Origin: DATFBY01 sp035253585
GTDB taxonomy: Bacteria > Gemmatimonadota > Gemmatimonadetes > Gemmatimonadales > Gemmatimonadaceae
Length of the DNA: 64,000 nucleotides
Direction of reading: 5' to 3'
NCBI GenBank assembly: GCA_035253585.1
Contig: DATFBY010000135.1
Span: 1 to 64,000 of the forward strand
This document shows, piece after piece, positions 1 through 9,500 of this stretch (positions within the stretch are counted from its first letter, which is position 1; every line of letters starts with the position of its first letter). A model generated the notes under the pieces. The model saw only the letters and a list, made by a program, of their open reading frames with translations. It was not told the DNA's origin and ran no database searches. Made by a program: the position numbers and the translations under genes.

Positions 1-1007
1 GCCAGGCGATCGGCGTCGAGCATCTGGTTCTCGCGCATCCACTCGTCGTTGTAGAGCTTCGAGAGGTAGCGCTCGCCGGTGTCGCAGAGGAAGGTCACCA
101 CGAAGGCTTTGGGGTCATCCACTTCCCGCGCAACCTGCAGCGCCACGTGGGTGATGAGCCCCGAGGAGCCGCCGACGAAGAGTCCTTCCTCTCTCGTTAG
201 GCGACGGGCCATGGCGAACGCTTCCTTGTCGCTCACCGTGCGATAGTCGTCGACCAACGAGAGATCGAGAGTGCCCGGAAGTTTGTCTTGCCCGATGCCT
301 TCGACCTTGTACGGCACTCCCTCGAGACTGACCTTCCCTTTGGACCGCCACAGCTCGGCGAGGATGGAGCCCTGCGGATCTCCCGAGATGATTTTGATCT
401 TCGGGTTGCGTTCCTTGAGGTAACGTCCGACGCCGGTGATGGTGCCGCCGGTACCGGCGGATGAGACGAAGTGCGTGATGCGTCCTTCCGTCTGCTCCCA
501 CAGCTCGGGGCCGGTGGTAGCGTAGTGCGCTTCCGGGTTCGCCTGGTTGTAGAACTGGTCGGCGAGAATCGCGTTGGGGAGCTCGCTGGCGATGCGCTTC
601 GCCATGACGACGTAATTCTGCGGATGATCAGGCGGAACCGCAGTCGGTGTGATGATGACTTCGGCGCCGAATGCCTTGAGAAGCCGGACCTTCTCCTGCG
701 ACATCTTGTCCGGCATGGTAAAGATGCACTTGTAGCCCTTGAGTGCGGCGGCGATCGCGAGGCCGACGCCGGTATTGCCGCTGGTGCCTTCGACGATCGT
801 TCCGCCCGGTTTGAGCTTCCCCTCGCGCTCGGCGCGCTCGATGATCGGCATACCGATCCGATCCTTGAGCGATCCACCGGGATTGAAGATCTCCGCCTTG
901 GCGTACACCGGCGTGCGAATGCCGCGAGTGACGCGATTGAGGCGGATGAGCGGAGTCCACCCAATGGTGTCGAGGACGGAGTCGAGGGGACGGAGATTTC
1001 GCGTCAT
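1..1007 (-). CDS. cystathionine beta-synthase, 3' end cut by window edge
   Basis: A PLP-dependent beta-replacement enzyme of the cysteine synthase fold that condenses serine (or O-acetylserine) with homocysteine or sulfide. The frame stays open from the ATG at 1007 to the window edge, about 335 codons. Visible: the PLP-lysine motif NPGGSLKDRI near residue 42, SGNTG near residue 75, then TMPDKMSQEK and a PTAVPP stretch, which are more typical of bacterial CBS than of CysK. GTGGT, which holds the cofactor phosphate, follows later. It starts 23 nt after the stop of the TonB-like lipoprotein gene on the same strand, so the two are probably co-transcribed. A separate CysK lies at 33.8 kb. Cysteine synthase remains an alternative, and any C-terminal CBS domains would lie outside the window. 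Confidence 0.88.
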   Translation of the reverse strand, partial: MTRNLRPLDSVLDTIGWTPLIRLNRVTRGIRTPVYAKAEIFNPGGSLKDRIGMPIIERAEREGKLKPGGTIVEGTSGNTGVGLAIAAALKGYKCIFTMPDKMSQEKVRLLKAFGAEVIITPTAVPPDHPQNYVVMAKRIASELPNAILADQFYNQANPEAHYATTGPELWEQTEGRITHFVSSAGTGGTITGVGRYLKERNPKIKIISGDPQGSILAELWRSKGKVSLEGVPYKVEGIGQDKLPGTLDLSLVDDYRTVSDKEAFAMARRLTREEGLFVGGSSGLITHVALQVAREVDDPKAFVVTFLCDTGERYLSKLYNDEWMRENQMLDADRL

Positions 1008-1030
1008 CGGATGGTAGACCGCGCGGGCTA

Positions 1031-1483
1031 CTAGGGAGTCGGCGCTTTGCCCCGGCCGGCCGTGTCGCGCTTCAAGATCGTATCGCCCGGAAGCGGTGAC
1101 CCTTCCGGGTGGCGGAAGAAGACCGGAAGCTGAATCGACAAGGACATGGGCTTCCCGCGAAGCAACGCCGGCCGGAAGCGGAGTTCTTCGGATCCCGTTA
1201 CCGCGGCAGAGTCGAGTGGAGTGTACCCCGACGACTCTATCACGATCGTCGACTCCGGCCGTACGGTTCCGGTCGAGTCGATGTGGATGCGGAGGACGAC
1301 GTTTCCCTGAACGCGCGTGGACCAGAGCGACAGTGGATACCGGAAGGGGAGCTCGGTGTTGAGCATCACCGGCATCGAGTCGGGACGAGGGCCGCCCTGC
1401 CAGATGGCCTCCACCGCGCGCTGAGCGCCTTTTTCATCGACGCAACCGATCAGAAAGGCAAGACCGAGCAGAGCAGGACGCAT
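1031..1483 (-). CDS. TonB C-terminal-like lipoprotein
   Basis: A 150-residue exported protein. The ATG at 1483 was chosen because it places a hydrophobic segment and the lipobox LIGC at the N-terminus; the longer frame runs into a repeat element. The rest reads like the TonB C-terminal fold found in energy-transducer-like proteins: a VQGNVVLRIHIDSTGTV stretch, then SSGYTPLDSAA and LRFRPALLRGKP. No transmembrane anchor or proline-rich linker is present, so it is not a full-length TonB. It probably sits on the inner face of a membrane as a small periplasmic lipoprotein; its partner is unknown. The cystathionine beta-synthase gene follows after 23 nt. Confidence 0.72.
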   Translation of the reverse strand: MRPALLGLAFLIGCVDEKGAQRAVEAIWQGGPRPDSMPVMLNTELPFRYPLSLWSTRVQGNVVLRIHIDSTGTVRPESTIVIESSGYTPLDSAAVTGSEELRFRPALLRGKPMSLSIQLPVFFRHPEGSPLPGDTILKRDTAGRGKAPTP

Positions 1484-1500
1484 GACGCAAAGGTTAGCGT

Positions 1501-1678
1501 GAATCGCAGATGTGCGAAAGCCATCGCGGATACGTGATTGCATCGCACATCAGCAATCGAAATGTGCCATGTGCGATTGACTGCATTCGCCACGAGCCGT
1601 AATCGCACGTCGCACATTTTGATCGCACATTGCAGATGCAATCACATATCCGCGATGGCTTTCGCACATCTGCGATTC
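1501..1678. repeat. long intergenic inverted repeat, copy 1
   Basis: Arms 1501-1544 and 1635-1678 are reverse complements at 43 of 44 positions. They surround a 90-nt centre that itself carries several short TGTGCGATT/AATCGCACA-like pieces. The element fills most of the space between the divergent TonB-like gene and ddl. A 26-nt core of the arm (1506-1531, and inverted at 1647-1672) recurs in the hairpin at 4482-4560. Apparent ORFs inside it are by-products of the repeat. It could be a REP- or MITE-like element or an RNA stem; it contains no transposase. Confidence 0.9.
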
Positions 1679-1719
1679 AGCCCTTCCGCTGCCAGTAAGG
1701 GTCCCCCATTCTTCCCCCG

Positions 1720-2763
1720 ATGAAGATCACCGTCTTGATGGGCGGCACGTCCGCTGAGCGGGATGTGTCGCTGGCCTCCGGCGTGCGCATCGCGCAGGCG
1801 CTCCGGGGGAAAGGGCACCAGGTCATCTCGCTGGATACTGCCCGCGGGGTCATCGAGCCGGACGAAGAGGCGGGAATGTTGCGCGGCGTGGTGGTCAAGA
1901 CGGCACCGCCCGAGCTTGAGCAGCTGGAGCATATGGCGCGACAATCGCTCTCGCCATCGCTCGGAACGTTGCCGGCGATCCGCGAGGTGGACGTCGTCTT
2001 CCTCGCGTTGCACGGAGGACAGGGCGAAGACGGAACGCTTCAGGCGCTGCTCGACATGGCCGGTGTGCGCTACACCGGCAGCGGCCATCTGGGCAGCGCG
2101 CTGGCCATGGACAAGGATCTCTCGAAACATCTCTTCCGCGCGAATGGCGTGACCACCGCCGATTGGATGATGATTCGGCAGGGCGACGACTTCGCCGAAG
2201 GCGAACGACGGTTCGATGCATCGGCTGTCGGGCTGCCGGTGGTCGTGAAGCCAAGCAAGCAAGGATCGACGGTGGGGCTCAGCGTGGTGAAGGAGCGTCG
2301 CGAGTTAGGCGATGCGATCCGCGAAGCGCTTCGTTACGACGACGAAGTGATGCTCGAGCAGTTCGTTCCCGGCCGCGAGCTCACGGTCAGCGTGCTTGGA
2401 TCGCGTGCGCTGCCGGTGGGTGAGATCTTTCCGAAGCACGAGATCTACGACTACGAGTGCAAGTACACGCAGGGGATGGCGGTGGAAGAATTTCCGGCGC
2501 AGCTCTCGCCATCCGAGACAGCCGAGATCCAGCGTCAGGCACTGGCGGCTTTCCGGGCGCTCAAGTTAGGCGGTTATGCGCGCGTGGATTTCCGGATGTC
2601 GAGTGATGGACGCTTCTACTGTCTCGAGGCCAATACGTTGCCGGGGATGACGGGAACGAGTTTGCTGCCGCAAGCGGCGGCGGCTGATGGACTGCCATTC
2701 GCCGAGTTGTGCGAGCGCATCGCGCAACTCGCGCTCGAGCCGGATCAAGGGGGTCGCACGTGA
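1720..2763 (+). CDS. ddl: D-alanine--D-alanine ligase
   Basis: An ATP-grasp ligase that joins two D-alanines for peptidoglycan precursor synthesis in the cytoplasm. Length (347 aa) is normal for the family. Visible: N-terminal MGGTSAERDVSLASG (substrate-binding loop), HGGQGEDGTLQ, YTGSG near residue 126, the KPSKQGSTVGLS ATP-grasp stretch, and C-terminal RVDFR and LEANTLPGMT metal/ATP ligands. The start is the first ATG after the inverted repeat; no clear Shine-Dalgarno sequence precedes it. Its stop overlaps the GTG start of the next gene (GTGA), so that product is likely to be translationally coupled. Leu codons TTA at about 2305 and 2566 are both part of GTTAGGC motifs. Confidence 0.96.
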   Translation: MKITVLMGGTSAERDVSLASGVRIAQALRGKGHQVISLDTARGVIEPDEEAGMLRGVVVKTAPPELEQLEHMARQSLSPSLGTLPAIREVDVVFLALHGGQGEDGTLQALLDMAGVRYTGSGHLGSALAMDKDLSKHLFRANGVTTADWMMIRQGDDFAEGERRFDASAVGLPVVVKPSKQGSTVGLSVVKERRELGDAIREALRYDDEVMLEQFVPGRELTVSVLGSRALPVGEIFPKHEIYDYECKYTQGMAVEEFPAQLSPSETAEIQRQALAAFRALKLGGYARVDFRMSSDGRFYCLEANTLPGMTGTSLLPQAAAADGLPFAELCERIAQLALEPDQGGRT

Positions 2764-3434
2764 CCACGCCGTACGCAACACGCACCACCGGCCCGACGGC
2801 CGCCATCGCCGGCATCGCGCCCGGAGTTCAGTCGCAGGGACTCTGGGCGGGGCGTCGACAGCTCTTCGTGCGATTCGCGGGCGAGGCCGAGACGGCGACG
2901 CTCTTCACATCGGAGATGTTGACGCGGCACATGGAGCGGGCGGTGGGCCAATCGCCGCTGCACTCGATCTCGCTCTGTGGACGCGATCCGCTGGCCAGCA
3001 CGACGTTTCTCGCCGACGCGTTCAGCCGATGGATGCCGACGCTCCCGATCATGGCGGACATCGATGGTCAGCGGCCGGACGCCATTCAGGAGCTGGCTGG
3101 TCGTTTGGCGCTGGTGCAGGTGACGGTCGATCTGACGGAGCCTGACGCGGCGCAATCGCGCGTGCTCGATTCGCTGCATGCCGCGGCTCAGGCGGGGACG
3201 CGACATGCCGCGGTGATCGCGCCACGAGATGGCGTCAGTGACGCGCAAATCCTCAGGTTTGTCGAGCAAGCACGCCACGCGAGCCCCGGCACGAAGATTG
3301 TTGTGCATCCCGCTGTAGGCGGCGATCGTCCGCCGCTCGATCGCCGCTATGCGACGCTGGTGGAAAAGGCAATGGCGATTCACCCGGACGTCCGCCTCGT
3401 GATGCGGGTGCTACCGCCGGTCGGTACACGATGA
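2760..3434 (+). CDS. QueE-like protein lacking the radical-SAM cysteines
   Basis: A 224-residue protein whose GTG start (2760) overlaps the ddl stop. Residues 20-41 (PGVQSQG, GLWAGRR, LFVRFAG) follow the start of 7-carboxy-7-deazaguanine synthase QueE, where the family has a QGEG loop and then FVR-x-x-GCNL-x-C. Here the expected CxxxCxxC region reads GEAETATLF and has no cysteine. A second stretch, SLCGRDPLAS (about 71-80), sits where QueE has its GGEPLL motif. The remainder looks like an alternating beta/alpha barrel half. Without the 4Fe-4S ligands it cannot do radical-SAM chemistry as known. Calling it a QueE relative is an inference from short motifs; otherwise it is an uncharacterised protein. 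Confidence 0.5.
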   Translation: MTTPYATRTTGPTAAIAGIAPGVQSQGLWAGRRQLFVRFAGEAETATLFTSEMLTRHMERAVGQSPLHSISLCGRDPLASTTFLADAFSRWMPTLPIMADIDGQRPDAIQELAGRLALVQVTVDLTEPDAAQSRVLDSLHAAAQAGTRHAAVIAPRDGVSDAQILRFVEQARHASPGTKIVVHPAVGGDRPPLDRRYATLVEKAMAIHPDVRLVMRVLPPVGTR

Positions 3435-3572
3435 GGGACGGCCGAAGCGCCGTTTCGGGCGTTTCGATCGCTCCCGAAAGGGGAACCGACAGGCGGTCGT
3501 CGTGTTATTACTGGTGTTGCCGGCCGAGCGCCCCGGCCGGAGCCTGATGCATTTCGTTCCAGCGGACCGGCC

Positions 3573-4478
3573 ATGACGTTCCCCACCACCGACGAGCAGG
3601 ATCACCCACGCATCACCCCAGCCGTGCAGTGGCTGATCGCCATCAACGTGGCGATCTACTTCCTGCAGCTGACGGTGGTGAGCTCGATGGACATGGCCAC
3701 CGTGCTCGGCTTCGAGCTACGGGACCTGACCGAGCAGCCGTGGACGATCCTCACGTACATGTTCGTACACGCCGGGTTCCTGCACCTGGCGATGAACATG
3801 TATCTGCTCTGGGTCTTCGGTCCGCGCCTGGAGCATTCGTGGAGCCCCGGATCGTTCCTCTGGTATTTCCTCTGGTGCGGGCTCGGCGGCTGGCTCTTCC
3901 ACATGATGCTCACGCGAGATGGAATTCTCGTGGGCGCATCGGCTGGCGTGTTCGGCGTGATGCTCGCCTACGCCATGCGGTGGCCTGACGAGGAGATGCT
4001 CGCGTTCTTCCTCATCCCGGTGAAGGTGAAGTGGCTGGTGCTGCTCTTCGCCGGATTGGATCTCGCGTTCGGCATCGCCAGCCTCGGCGCGACAGGGGGC
4101 AGCGTCGCGCACTTCGCGCACCTGGGTGGCTTCGCCTTCGGGTGGATGTATCTGCGCTGGAGCGCCGCGCCGAGCATCGACCGACTGCGTCAGCGAATGT
4201 CGCAGCTTCCGGATGTGACCGACGAAACGCCGCGCGCGATTCCACGCGCGCATCGTCCTCGGGAGCGTGGATCGGAGATCGATGAGATCGTCGCGCGGAG
4301 CAACGCGATCGCCACACAGCGCCCCGCCACCTCGACGCTCTCCAACAAGGTCGGCAAGCAAAAGACCGAGGAGCTCAACTACGTGCTCGACAAGATCTCG
4401 GAGAAGGGGATCGGCAGCCTAACGAGCGACGAGAAGCGGTTGTTGGAGGAGATGTCGAAGAAGCTCAGAAACACGTAA
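3573..4478 (+). CDS. rhomboid family intramembrane serine protease
   Basis: A multi-pass inner-membrane protease that cuts transmembrane substrates. Of 301 residues, roughly 15-205 form about six hydrophobic segments. Catalytic signatures are visible: HAGFLHLAMNMY (His/Asn of the oxyanion region), GASAG with the nucleophile serine, and a later AHFAHLGG histidine. The cytoplasmic tail (from about residue 215) is charged and ends in a short domain, LNYVLDKISEKG then LTSDEKRLLEEM, often attached to rhomboids in environmental bacteria. Its substrate cannot be read from the context. The 138-nt gap before it holds a weak hairpin (CCGGCC/GGCCGG, 3520-3540). A repeat hairpin starts 3 nt after the stop. 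Confidence 0.93.
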   Translation: MTFPTTDEQDHPRITPAVQWLIAINVAIYFLQLTVVSSMDMATVLGFELRDLTEQPWTILTYMFVHAGFLHLAMNMYLLWVFGPRLEHSWSPGSFLWYFLWCGLGGWLFHMMLTRDGILVGASAGVFGVMLAYAMRWPDEEMLAFFLIPVKVKWLVLLFAGLDLAFGIASLGATGGSVAHFAHLGGFAFGWMYLRWSAAPSIDRLRQRMSQLPDVTDETPRAIPRAHRPRERGSEIDEIVARSNAIATQRPATSTLSNKVGKQKTEELNYVLDKISEKGIGSLTSDEKRLLEEMSKKLRNT

Positions 4479-4481
4479 CTG

Positions 4482-4560
4482 CAGATGTGCGAAAGCCATC
4501 GCGGATAGTGATTGCCGCACATGCAATCACATAATCCGCGATGGCTTTCGCACATCTGCC
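4482..4560. repeat. intergenic hairpin, copy 2 of the 26-nt core repeat
   Basis: A perfect 26-bp inverted repeat (4482-4507 against 4535-4560) around a 27-nt loop. The arm is the same 26-nt core found in both arms of the 1501-1678 element. It lies directly behind the rhomboid stop codon and in front of a GC-rich terminator-like stem, so it would be transcribed into the rhomboid mRNA tail. Confidence 0.9.
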
Positions 4561-4574
4561 ATGGATGAAAAGCG

Positions 4575-4596
4575 CCCCCCGGGCGATCCCGGGGGG
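4575..4596 (+). terminator. GC-rich hairpin terminator after rhomboid gene
   Basis: A stem of nine C/G pairs (CCCCCCGGG and CCCGGGGGG) with the loop CGAT. No uridine run follows, so factor-independent termination would be weak. Position between two same-strand genes supports a terminator or processing role. Confidence 0.55.
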
Positions 4597-4885
4597 CTGT
4601 ACCGCCACGCCGTTCCCGCGGCGGCGATGTCCGGCGCAGGGAGCACCGGCACGACCAAGCTTAGCACCCGTTCACGGCACTGTCTACCGGACGGGGTATG
4701 TGACGTCAGGACAACCATAAGACGCTCCACGCCGGGTGCGGGATACGCACTGGGTGTCCGCCGGGACGAAAGTGCACGAGCGGCCTGTACAAGACCCTCG
4801 TCGCGCGAGCAGCGCACACAACGGAGGCCTCGCGCTCGCCGTGCACGGGAAATATCCTGAGACTAGTGAACACTGGAGGGAAGCA
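4597..4885. other. leader region without a recognised gene
   Basis: A 289-nt stretch between the terminator-like stem and the S41 protease start. I see no convincing ORF, RNA gene or strong promoter. A Shine-Dalgarno sequence GGAGGG lies at 4875-4880. The open frame that enters from 4736 reads as arginine-rich non-coding sequence before the chosen start. Confidence 0.4.
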
Positions 4886-6511
4886 ATGACGCGTGCCGCA
4901 TCACGCGGCGCTCCACGTGGACGAAGGACGCGGGCAAGGGCTGCACTCTTTTTTCTCTCGGCGTCGCTGGCAGCACATGCACTGCCCGCCCAGGACAAAC
5001 CACCGGGTCCGATTCGTCCGCGCACGACGTACGAGGACCTTCAGATGCTGTCGGGCGTGCTCAACCAGATTCGCGTCAACCACCCCGACACGCAGGACAC
5101 CCATTCGCTGATTCTGGCCGCGATCGAAGGTCTGGTTCGTGAAGCGGATCCGCACTCGTTCGTGATTCCCGCAATACGGCTCAACGCCGACAAAGAGAAA
5201 GCGCTCCGCGAAGGGAAGCTCTATCCCGTGCCGGTGACCTTTACCTTCTTCGGCGGCTCCCCCGTTGTGAGCAGCGTCGCTCCAGGCAGCTCGGCGGCCA
5301 AGAGCGACATCCTTGCAGGTGACGAGCTGGTGGCGATCGACCGGAAGCCGGTGAGCGCGCGCAGCGCCGATGAGCTCGACATCGTTCTGGCCGGTCCGAA
5401 GAATTCCACGATCACGTTGACCTTCGAGCGTCGCCGATTGGATGGCACACTGGTGCAGCTCGAGCGGGTGGTGAAGCGCGAGCGTCCTGGCGAAGCATCA
5501 GCGGTCCCGGCGGCATTCATGCTCGACCAACGTACGGGCTACGTGCGCGTCACCACGTTCGTCGGCGAGAAGGTGGCGGACGATGTGCACGACGCGCTGT
5601 CGCGACTCGAGCGCGATGGCATGGAGCGGCTAGTGCTCGACCTTCGTGACAACGCCGGAGGGAGCGTCGACGAAGCGTCGCGCATCGCCGGCGAGTTTCT
5701 GCCGAAGGGCGCGATCATCTACACGTCCGAAGGACGTAAGGAAGACATCCGCGACACCGCGCGTGTCGGCCGCTCATTCTGGAGGAGCGAGAAGCGGTAT
5801 CCGATCGTGGTTATGGTGAACAGCGGATCGGCGAGCGCGTCGGAGCTCGTTGCCGGAGCGCTCCAGGATCACGATCGTGCGCTCATCGTCGGACGGCCCA
5901 GCTTCGGGAAGTCGCTGCTCATGCGTGGATTTCCGCTGCCTGACGGGTCGGTGCTGGTGATGGTCATCGGTCACCTGAAGACGCCGTGCGGACGCGTGAT
6001 CCAGCGGCAGTATCGTGGCGTCACGCGTCACGACTACTATCGACTCGCGCGCGCGGCACGCGACACGGCTGGACGTCCCTCGTGTAAGACCGACGGCGGC
6101 CGCACGGTGTACGGCGGCGGAGGAATCTTTCCCGACGTCGTGCTCCCCGAGCCAGCAGCCACGCCGTTGTGGCTGGCGCGCGTGTACGAGGAGGCGCTGC
6201 TGCTGAAATGGACGCCAGGCTATCTGAGCGCGAATGGCGGCGCGTTCGCGTCGCTGGAGAGCTTTGCGAAGAATCCAATGGTGCCGCCCGACGCACTCAC
6301 GTCCTTCCGCGCGTTCGCCGCGGAGCAGAACGTAACGCTGCCGACCGATGGCGAATCGAACGAGCTGCTGCGCCGCGCGATCGCGCGGTGGATAGCGGAC
6401 ACGAAGTGGGGCGACGCAGGGCTGTACCGCCTAACAGCAGTGCTCGATCCGGAAGTGAAGAGCGCGACGGCGGCGTTCGCGCAGGCGGAGAGGCTCGGGG
6501 CTAGAGAGTAG
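4886..6511 (+). CDS. S41 family C-terminal processing peptidase with PDZ domain
   Basis: A secreted or periplasmic serine protease of the CtpA/Tsp type (541 aa). The ATG at 4886 has a good GGAGGG Shine-Dalgarno sequence and opens an arginine-rich signal peptide (MTRAASRGAPRG, then a hydrophobic core ending ALPAQ). A PDZ-like domain (about residues 115-190) contains the SVAPGSSAAKSDILAGDELV stretch. The catalytic part carries LDLRDNAGG, the serine region SGSASASELVAGAL and the lysine region GRPSFGKSLL, the expected Ser-Lys dyad. A 170-residue C-terminal helical extension follows. It stands alone; the tail-bearing substrate is unknown. Another S41-family protein, of a different subtype, lies at 30.6 kb. 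Confidence 0.92.
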   Translation: MTRAASRGAPRGRRTRARAALFFLSASLAAHALPAQDKPPGPIRPRTTYEDLQMLSGVLNQIRVNHPDTQDTHSLILAAIEGLVREADPHSFVIPAIRLNADKEKALREGKLYPVPVTFTFFGGSPVVSSVAPGSSAAKSDILAGDELVAIDRKPVSARSADELDIVLAGPKNSTITLTFERRRLDGTLVQLERVVKRERPGEASAVPAAFMLDQRTGYVRVTTFVGEKVADDVHDALSRLERDGMERLVLDLRDNAGGSVDEASRIAGEFLPKGAIIYTSEGRKEDIRDTARVGRSFWRSEKRYPIVVMVNSGSASASELVAGALQDHDRALIVGRPSFGKSLLMRGFPLPDGSVLVMVIGHLKTPCGRVIQRQYRGVTRHDYYRLARAARDTAGRPSCKTDGGRTVYGGGGIFPDVVLPEPAATPLWLARVYEEALLLKWTPGYLSANGGAFASLESFAKNPMVPPDALTSFRAFAAEQNVTLPTDGESNELLRRAIARWIADTKWGDAGLYRLTAVLDPEVKSATAAFAQAERLGARE

Positions 6512-6558
6512 GGATTGGGGATTGGAAAGAGAACGGCCGCCGGTTTCCCGGCGGCCGT
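6511..6558. terminator. heptad-containing bidirectional terminator
   Basis: Two copies of GGGATTG (6511-6525) directly follow the S41 protease stop. Behind them is an 11-bp stem (ACGGCCGCCGG 6533-6543 with CCGGCGGCCGT 6548-6558), flanked by AAAG on one side and TCTTACTT on the other. It separates two convergent genes and should serve both. Confidence 0.75.
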
Positions 6559-6584
6559 CTTACTTACGCTCTGCTTCGCGGCGC

Positions 6585-9500
6585 TTAGAAGAGCGAGTAG
6601 CGCGCCGTGAGCTGGATCTGGTAGTACGACGAGAAGTTGTCGGACGTGTACTCACGCGTGCTGAGCGGGAACTGGAAGATTCCCTGCGATTGCGTGAGCG
6701 GAATGTTCGCGCCGCCGGCCGCCCCGTTCGTGCCCGTCTGTCCAACGTGCTGCAGCAGCGGGACGTTCGAGTTGAGGCTGTTGGCGGTGACCTGGATCTT
6801 CCCCCAGTCCTTGTTGATCAAGTTCAGGAAGTTGAAGATGTCGAGCTGCACGGCGAGGCGATTGCCGCCGACCGCCGGCAGTGACTGACGGATCGACAGG
6901 TCCATGGTGTTCTGCCACGGTGCGCGGCAGCTGTTGCGCTCCATGATCCGGCCGCGCTGCTCGCGCAGGCAGTCGGAGCTCTCGATGAACTCCTCGAACG
7001 CCGCCGCCTGCTCGGCTGCCGTTGCCGGCGTCGTGCCGCCGATGTTGCGGAAGATGATCTCGTTCGGATTCGTCGCATCGCGGGGAATGTAGATCAGATC
7101 GTTCCCCTGGAAGCCGTCGCCGTTGAGATCGCCGCTACCGCCGGAGCCGCCACTATAGATGTAGTCGTACGGCGCGCCCGACTGCCCCGTGTACAGCACG
7201 GAGACGTCCGTCGGGAATCTCTTCCACGGCGCCGTATACGTCGCGGTCACCTGGAGCTTGTGCGGCTGATCGAAGAGTGAGATCCCGAGGTTCTTGTCGT
7301 CGTGTCGTCCGCCGAGTGTTCGACCGAAGCGCCAGTTCGAGATCGCCTGACTCGAGGTCAGGCTCTGCACGTCACGTGCACGCGAGTACGTGTACGACAC
7401 GCGCGCCTCGACCGCTTGCGCGAACTGCTTTTGCAGCTGTCCGGTGATGTTGAAGGAGTAGTCCTTCGACTGGTTCTCCACGTCGATTACTTCCTGGAAC
7501 CGGGTGCTCACCGGCCGGATGCGGACGACGCCCGCGGTCGTGATCGTGTCGGCGTAAATCGCACGGCCGTTCTTGTCGGTCCCGCGGAAGGCGATGTTCC
7601 GGTTCACGTAGAACCAGTTGTTGATGCCGCGGGTGTACATGCCCTCGAGCGTTCCCACCATGTTCCACGGGAGCCGGCGGTCATACGCGAGCGATCCGCG
7701 CAGCACCTGCGGATAGTTGAGATCCGACGTGAGAAGATTCACGGGACCGATGAAGCCTGTCGAGAGTCCCTGTCCGTTCAAGCAGTTCGACGGCTGGTTC
7801 TCGGGATCGGGTGAGAACGGCTGACGCGCACGGCTGTCGACGCTCGAGCCGACACCGCAGAGCAGCGTCACGAGCCCGCTGCCGGAGTTCGCGTACGCGT
7901 TGCTGACCCACACGAACGCCGGACGTCCAACGAACACACCTGCTCCGCCTCGGATCTGATTCACTCGGTCGCCTGTGACATCCCAATTGAACCCTACTCG
8001 CGGCGACCACTGCACTTTCCCGGTCGGCACCTCGCGCGTGTCGCGTCCGAAGGTTCCCTCGACCGCCGACGTGTAGCGCGGCTCGTCAGGCAGGACCGGC
8101 ATGTCGGCGCGGATGCCGTAGGTTATCGTCAGCCGGCTGTTGTACTGGAACTGATCCTGGACGTACAGCGCGAACTGATACGCATCGAACTCGGCCGCGT
8201 TGCTGCCGCCGCCGAGGTTCTTGGCGATACGGAACGTGCGCGCGCTACCGCGGGCGAGCGAGTCGAGGTTGTCGAATTCATACACGCCAAAGGAGGCGCG
8301 TGAGAAGAGGTTAGCGATCGTATACCGCTCGGCGCGCCCGCCGACGGTCAGACGGTGCCGGGCGCCTAATGGGAAGCTGTAATTGTTGGTGAGCTCGAAG
8401 ATGTCCTGATCGAGCGAATTGCCCTGCGAGAACTCTTCGCTGCCGGCGCGAAGCGTGACGGTGGAACCGTCGGTGCCGATCGTCCGAACGGAAACCTGCG
8501 GCGCAAAGCTGTTCGGTGTGCGGCGGTCGCGAATCGTCGTGAAGCCGGCGATCAGCTCGTTGCTGGTGCCGTTGTTGAAGTTCGAGAGCAGCTGCGCGAC
8601 CGTCGCGTTCTTCCGCGAAGCGAAGAAGTAGCCGTTCGACGTCATCTGCACCGTCGTCCGATTCCGGTCGGTGAGGCGATCCCACTCCGCCATGCCGTAA
8701 TTGTGGCGGATGAAGAAGCGGTGAACGGGGTTGATGTTGATGTCGAGACGTCCGAAGAAATTCCTCGTAGGATTCTCGGCGTTGAAGATGTTCGCCGATC
8801 CGGGCTCGATTCCGTAGCCCTCGAGGAGCTGCCCGAACCGCGTGAGGTTCGCCTCGGTCGCAAGGAAGGGGACGCCGGCGTCGGCTCCCTGACCGAGGTA
8901 TGGCCCCGTGGCGGGCTGCTCCTGATTCTGGAACTCAGGCGCGATGAAGAAGTGCGCCTTGTCGGTGACGATCGGTCCGCCTAAGGAGAAGCCGAACATC
9001 TTCTGGTCGAAGGTCGACTGGCGGATGAGCGGCACGTCACGAGCGAGTCCTTCGTTGCGCATCGTGTAGAAGGCGGTACCGCGGAACTGGTTGGTTCCGC
9101 TCTTGGTGACCGCGTTGATCAGCGCGCCGTTGAAGTTGCCGTGGCGTAGATCGAAGGGTGACAGGAGAACCTGGTACTCCTTCACCGCTTCGAGCGAGAT
9201 CGACTTGCCGCGCGCCTGCCCGCCCGGCTGACCGGTGGAGCCGAGTCCGAAGAGGTCGGTCTCGCTGGCGCCGTCGATCTGGATGTTGTTGAAGCGATTG
9301 TTGACGCCGCCGCCGGAGAGACCGGGGCCGGTCGTCGACACCTGCGGCGTGGCGCGCACGAAGTCGGTGAAGTTGCGGTTCAGCGTCGGCAGGCGCTGAA
9401 TGAGCTGCTCGTTGATGTGAGTCGAGGTCCCCTGCTTCGATGCCGAGAAGAGGGGATCTTCCTCAGCCTCCACGGTGACGCCAGCGAGCGTGGCCGCTTG

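Noticed and set aside
1450..1723. Short ORFs inside the 1501-1678 element with similar translations on both strands
   Set aside because: The similarity follows from the inverted repeat itself; no Shine-Dalgarno sequence, and the second element at 4482 does not keep the frames.
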